64,000 bases of DNA, from assembly GCF_024971095.1 (NCBI RefSeq), contig NZ_CP069717.1:2480001-2544000 (forward strand). The letters are read 5' to 3'. A program made the translations under genes and the position numbers. The notes under the pieces are model-generated. The model was not told the origin of the DNA and did not search any database. It saw only the letters and a list, made by a program, of their open reading frames with translations. Below, one piece after another: positions 61,291 through 64,000 of the stretch (its first letter is position 1; every line of letters starts with the position of its first letter). Origin of the DNA: Microbacterium neungamense (GTDB taxonomy: Bacteria; Actinomycetota; Actinomycetes; Actinomycetales; Microbacteriaceae).

Positions 61291-61478
61291 CGTTGAGCGA
61301 GGAGCGCAGCGACGAGACGAAACGCCCTGCCCCCCGGTCGTTGAGCGAGGAGCGCAGCGACGAGACGAAACGCCCTGCCCCCCGGTCGTTGAGCGAGGAG
61401 CGCAGCGACGAGACGAAACGCCCTACCCCACCCCCGGTCGTTGAGCGAGGACGCCCCCAGGGCGCCCGAGACGAAACG
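61291..61478 (+). repeat. Four tandem dispersed-hairpin repeats upstream of parA
   Basis: Forward copies at 61291-61324, 61339-61372, 61387-61420 and 61439-61478. The first three are identical over the core (centre GCGCAGC) and spaced by 48 bp; the fourth has the centre CGCCC-CCA-GGGCG. The gap parA-GIY-YIG gene (354 bp) consists of these repeats and two parS sites. Confidence 0.9.
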
Positions 61479-61514
61479 CCCCTTCCGACGTTGCATCGTC
61501 CACCACAGATCCGC

Positions 61515-61530
61515 CGTTTCACGTGAAACG
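61515..61530. promoter_or_regulatory. parS site
   Basis: CGTTTCACGTGAAACG: perfect 14-bp parS core with a complementary flanking pair. Confidence 0.92.
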
Positions 61531-61597
61531 CCGCACATCCCGGCAACCCCTGTGGAACACCCGCTCCCCCCGGACCCCGCCTCCCTATCGTTGCGGC

Positions 61598-61888
61598 ATG
61601 GTCGGATACACCTACATCCTCCGCTGCGCCGACGGTACCTTCTATGTCGGCAGCACGAACGATCCCTGGCGTCGTATCGAGACGCATGCCCAGGGCCTGG
61701 GCAGCGCCTACACCGCGAGCCGCCTTCCGGTGGAGCTGGTCTGGTGGGAGGAGTTCGCACGCATCGATGAGGCGTTCCGCTGGGAGAAGCGCATTCAGGG
61801 TTGGAGTCACGCCAAGCGCCAGGCATTCATCAACGGCGGCATCGACGCCATCCGCGGCTGGAGCGCTCGCCACCGCCCCGGCCGTTGA
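61598..61888 (+). CDS. GIY-YIG nuclease superfamily protein (UPF0213 type)
   Basis: 96 aa single-domain protein: GYTYILRCADGTFYVGSTND is the GIY-YIG core (starting at about residue 3), RRIETHAQG and EAFRWEKRIQGWSHAKRQ complete the fold with the metal-binding Glu. Function of this family is unclear (possibly structure-specific DNA cleavage). ATG 61598 preceded by TATCGT. The last codons and the TGA stop lie inside the first bases of a dispersed hairpin repeat (CCGTTGAGCGAG), so the repeat supplies the stop. Sits inside the parS/repeat array. Confidence 0.88.
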   Translation: MVGYTYILRCADGTFYVGSTNDPWRRIETHAQGLGSAYTASRLPVELVWWEEFARIDEAFRWEKRIQGWSHAKRQAFINGGIDAIRGWSARHRPGR

Positions 61889-62112
61889 GCGAGTCGCGAA
61901 GCGACGAGACGAAACGCCCTCGCCCCCGGAGTTGCCCCAGCCCGCAAGGCGACCGAGACGAAACGCCATCCGTCACCCGAACGCGTTTCGTCTCGCTACG
62001 CTCGCTCAACGACCGAACTACCCGTCGGCCGTTGAGCGAGGAGCGAAGCGACGAGACGAAACGCCTCCGCCCCCTGGTAGAACGCGTCTCGGCTCGCTGC
62101 GCTCGCTCAACG
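61883..62112. repeat. Dispersed hairpin repeats, five copies in both orientations
   Basis: Forward 61883-61916, decayed forward 61927-61965 (centre GCCCGCAAGGC), then an 80-bp composite of a reverse copy 61984-62011 and a forward copy 62030-62063, and a degenerate reverse copy 62084-62112. The composite recurs nearly unchanged at 62159 and 62398. Confidence 0.88.
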
Positions 62113-62128
62113 ACCGAGAAGGCGACGC

Positions 62129-62144
62129 CGTTTTACGTGAAACA
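62129..62144. promoter_or_regulatory. Degenerate parS site
   Basis: CGTTTTACGTGAAACA: one mismatch (C to T) in the parS core. May still bind ParB weakly. Confidence 0.75.
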
Positions 62145-62158
62145 TCCGCCGGGGAGTT

Positions 62159-62353
62159 CGTTTCGTCTCGCTACGCTCGCTCAACGACCGAACTACCCGT
62201 CGGCCGTTGAGCGAGGAGCGAAGCGACGAGACGAAACGCCCTGACCCCGAAGCTGCCCACCATCGGTCGTTGAGCGAGGACGCCCGCAGGGCAACCGAGA
62301 CGAAACGCCATCCGTCACCGGAACGCGTTTCGTCTCGCTGCGCTCGCTCAACG
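62159..62353. repeat. Dispersed hairpin repeats, second composite plus a pair
   Basis: Composite 62159-62238 (reverse 62159-62186, forward 62205-62238) is identical to the one at 61984. A forward copy 62268-62307 with centre GCCC-GCA-GGGC and a reverse copy 62326-62353 follow, the latter ending 13 bp before a parS. Confidence 0.9.
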
Positions 62354-62365
62354 ACCGGAAGGGTC

Positions 62366-62381
62366 CGTTTCACGTGAAACG
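62366..62381. promoter_or_regulatory. parS site in a duplicated segment
   Basis: CGTTTCACGTGAAACG. The surrounding 100 bp (62326-62425) recur at 62497-62596 with about four mismatches, so this site and the next arose by direct duplication. Confidence 0.93.
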
Positions 62382-62397
62382 TCTACCCAGGGGAACT

Positions 62398-62596
62398 CGT
62401 TTCGTCTCGCTACGCTCGCTCAACGACCGAACTACCCGCCGGTCGTTGAGCGAGGAGCGAAGCGACGAGACGAAACGCCCCCGCCCCGGTAGACCCCGTT
62501 TCGACTCGCTGCGCTCGCTCAACGACCGGAAGGGTCCGTTTCACGTGAAACGTCTACCCAGGGGAACTCGTTTCGACTCGCTGCGCTCGCTTAACG
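62398..62596. repeat. Dispersed hairpin repeats, third composite plus two reverse copies
   Basis: Composite 62398-62477 (reverse 62398-62425, forward 62444-62477), reverse 62497-62524 and reverse 62569-62596. In the last two the arm is CGTTTCGACTCG instead of CGTTTCGTCTCG. They bracket two parS sites. Confidence 0.9.
62537..62552. promoter_or_regulatory. parS site, duplicate of the one at 62366
   Basis: CGTTTCACGTGAAACG, 171 bp after the previous site, with at least 55 bp of identical flanking sequence. Confidence 0.93.
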
Positions 62597-62608
62597 ACCG
62601 GGACAGTC

Positions 62609-62624
62609 CGTTTCACGTGAAACA
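62609..62624. promoter_or_regulatory. parS site next to the rsmG stop
   Basis: CGTTTCACGTGAAACA, perfect 14-bp core, 12 bp from the stop codon of rsmG. Confidence 0.93.
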
Positions 62625-62635
62625 TCGGGTTTCGG

Positions 62636-63271
62636 TCAGGCGCGGACTCGGGCGCGGACGACGCGAGTGGTCTCGGTGAGGACGCCTTCGCCGAGAACCT
62701 CGATGCGGACGTCAGTCACCTTGTGCTTCTTGAGCACCTTCTGCGCAGCCTCGATCTCGGCCGGCACATTGTGTCCCTTGAGGAGGATCAGTTCGCCCCC
62801 GTCTCGGACCAGCGGCGCCGTGATCGGAATGAGCGTCCGCATCGCGCTCACCGCCCGCGCCGTCACGATGTCGAACTCCAGGCCCACGTCCTCAGCGCGT
62901 GAGCGCATCACCGTCACATTCTCCAGGCCCAGTGCATCGACCTGCTCATTGAGCCAGGTCACGCGGCGATCCATCGGTTCGATCAGCGTCCAGGTCACGT
63001 CCGGCCGTGCGATCGCGAGCACGAGACCGGGAAGACCCGCACCGGAGCCCACATCAGCCACCGAACCGTGGAAGAGCGGTGCGGCGATCGCCGAGTTCAA
63101 GACGTGCCGCGTCCAGAGGCGGGGGAGTTCCAGCGGCCCGATCAGGCCGCGGAGCTCACCCTCGGCGGCCAGGGACGCGGTGAAGCGCCGGGCGAGGTCG
63201 ATACGGTCGCCGAAGAGGGATGCCGCGGCGGAGGGTTCCGGTTCGACGGCGGGGGATTGCTCGTCGGACAT
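62636..63271 (-). CDS. rsmG: 16S rRNA (guanine-527-N7)-methyltransferase
   Basis: 211 aa. RsmG/GidB family: WTRHVLNSAIAAPL, the SAM site VADVGSGAGLPGLVLA and VTARAVSAMRTLIPI. Methylates G527 of 16S rRNA in this family. GGAAGGATCC lies before the ATG. Standard neighbour of parA and jag. Downstream of it lies the parS/repeat array; a hairpin repeat is also found upstream. Confidence 0.95.
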   Translation of the reverse strand: MSDEQSPAVEPEPSAAASLFGDRIDLARRFTASLAAEGELRGLIGPLELPRLWTRHVLNSAIAAPLFHGSVADVGSGAGLPGLVLAIARPDVTWTLIEPMDRRVTWLNEQVDALGLENVTVMRSRAEDVGLEFDIVTARAVSAMRTLIPITAPLVRDGGELILLKGHNVPAEIEAAQKVLKKHKVTDVRIEVLGEGVLTETTRVVRARVRA

Positions 63272-63304
63272 GCGGGGATCCTTCCGTGGGGGCTGTCTGG
63301 GGTG

Positions 63305-63360
63305 CGTTTCGTCTCGCTACGCTCGTTCAACGGCCGGGACGGGGCTCACTCAACGACCGG
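63305..63360 (+). repeat. Dispersed hairpin repeat between jag and rsmG
   Basis: Reverse copy 63305-63332 with a substituted right arm (CGTTCAACGG), followed by a half copy CTCACTCAACGACCGG (63345-63360). Lies in the 118-bp gap of the leftward jag-rsmG pair. Confidence 0.82.
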
Positions 63361-63389
63361 AACCGCGACGGGACCGAGACAGCGAAGCG

Positions 63390-63878
63390 TCAGCGGCGGG
63401 AGATCACCGTGTGGCGATCGGCGCCCTCGCCGTACGACTCCGACATAAGACCGCGCTCGGACACGATGTCGTGCACCAGCTTGCGCTCGTAGCTGGACAT
63501 CGCCGGGAGGGAAGCCTGCGAGGCGCCCTCGTCCAGTTTCGCCACCGCGGCGTCGACCAGCGCTTCCAGCTGCCGGCGCCGGGCATCCCGCGATCCGCCG
63601 ATGTCGAGGATCAGCCGGGAGAACGCGCCGGTCTTGTTCTGCACCGCAAGCCGGGTCAGCTCCTGCAGGGCCTGCACCGTCTCAGGGGCCGAGAGAACGC
63701 CGAGGCCATCTCCCTCCGCCTCGACGGACACATACGCGCGACCCTGCCGGACGTCCAGCGTCAGATCACCGTCGATGTCGGCGATGTCGAGGAGCTCCTC
63801 GATGAAATCCGCCGCGACATCGCCCTCGTGCTCGAGCTGCTCGAGCGTCGACTCGGTCGCCAGGTCCTCGGTGGTCAT
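63390..63878 (-). CDS. jag: KhpB/Jag-type RNA-binding protein
   Basis: 162 aa. A KH-like domain (about 40-110, with RLILDIGGSRDARRRQLEAL) and a C-terminal R3H domain (SSYERKLVHDIVSERGL, then DRHTVISRR). The N-terminal Jag domain of firmicute homologues is missing, as is usual in actinobacteria. ATG overlaps the yidC stop as ATGA. Probable post-transcriptional regulator linked to cell envelope growth. Confidence 0.92.
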   Translation of the reverse strand: MTTEDLATESTLEQLEHEGDVAADFIEELLDIADIDGDLTLDVRQGRAYVSVEAEGDGLGVLSAPETVQALQELTRLAVQNKTGAFSRLILDIGGSRDARRRQLEALVDAAVAKLDEGASQASLPAMSSYERKLVHDIVSERGLMSESYGEGADRHTVISRR

Positions 63879-64000
63879 CCGTTGCCGCCCTTCTTCTTCG
63901 CACGCTTCTTGCTCATCGGCTGCTCGCGCTTCGGCGCCTGCGCCTTGGCCCGCTCGGCCTCCTCGAGCTTGCGCTGCTGCTCCGCCTCGTACACCGCGAT
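63875..64000 (-). CDS. yidC: Membrane protein insertase YidC, C-terminal tail (runs off the right edge)
   Basis: Only the last 41 codons are present: a charged helical stretch (YEAEQQRKLEEAERAKAQ) and a very basic end (MSKKRAKKKGGNG), the ribosome-contacting tail of actinobacterial YidC. Identity rests on this tail and on the invariant yidC-jag-rsmG-parA order. The gene continues beyond the window towards rnpA, rpmH and dnaA. Confidence 0.8.
   Translation of the reverse strand: MAVYEAEQQRKLEEAERAKAQAPKREQPMSKKRAKKKGGNG

Noticed and set aside
61523..61597. Start of the GIY-YIG gene at GTG 61523 inside a parS
   Set aside because: The added residues have no family similarity; ATG 61598 fits the family length and starts directly at the fold.
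61290..62600. CRISPR-like appearance of many repeats with short gaps
   Set aside because: Copies occur in both orientations, gaps are irregular and themselves repeated or contain parS, and no cas gene is present.
1..64000. tRNA, rRNA or riboswitch genes
   Set aside because: I looked for cloverleaf-like arrangements, CCA-ending arms and common riboswitch cores in the gaps and found none that could be supported.

Overview
The window looks like a near-origin chromosomal segment of a high-GC actinobacterium of the Microbacteriaceae, most likely a Microbacterium. GC is about 70%, GTG starts are common, genes are joined by GTGA/ATGA overlaps, and -10 elements (TAGACT, TAGAAT) often lie just upstream of start codons. 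The gene order cca / DUF6049-type protein / trxB-trxA / parB-parA / rsmG / jag / yidC is the order found left of oriC in actinobacteria. The right edge lies inside yidC, so dnaA and oriC should be a few kb beyond it.

Left part (1-8.4 kb): a leftward zinc run with znuA-znuC-znuB under a palindromic Zur-type operator, a DivIVA-like coiled-coil gene, a Zur/Fur regulator, a DUF318-type permease with its TIGR03943 partner, an anchored Ig/propeller protein and the start of a 3-methyladenine glycosylase. An IS110-family insertion sequence (8.63-9.94 kb) then abuts a branched-chain/pyruvate-type 2-oxoacid dehydrogenase operon (E1a, E1b, E2) and a HisC-like aminotransferase. 14.7-30.2 kb holds a holin-like membrane protein, a WXG-like protein with an alpha/beta-hydrolase, a low-molecular-weight phosphatase overlapping purB (which appears to start at CTG), an accessory ClpP pair in which one subunit lacks the catalytic serine, a maltokinase, a nuclease, two DMT exporters and dnaB. 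Several decayed genes (MFS, topoisomerase IB, GAF/collagen-like chimera) lie among them.

30.3-39.5 kb: a cluster of DnaA-box-like sequences upstream of dnaB, the rpsF-ssb-rpsR-rplI operon, and a five-gene locus (GT2, polysialyltransferase-like, CMP-sugar synthetase fused to a HAD phosphatase, NeuB-like synthase, DUF6716 transferase). The locus has no NeuC or NeuD and fits a Kdn-type nonulosonic acid wall polymer. 39.6-50 kb holds an aldehyde dehydrogenase with a DUF779 partner and a GAF regulator, cca, a polytopic membrane protein, a luciferase-like oxidoreductase and a methyltransferase.

Right part (50-64 kb): DUF6049 protein, trxB, trxA (murJ, usual between them, is absent), remnants of a sugar ABC/LacI locus, a sugar porter, a second IS110 copy differing by one base, then parB, parA, rsmG, jag and yidC. 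Between parA and rsmG lies an unusual array of six parS-like sites interleaved with 17 copies of a dispersed hairpin repeat. About 25 copies of this repeat occur in the window, including copies in frame inside a coding region, between operon genes, and one supplying a stop codon. No tRNA, rRNA or CRISPR array was seen.
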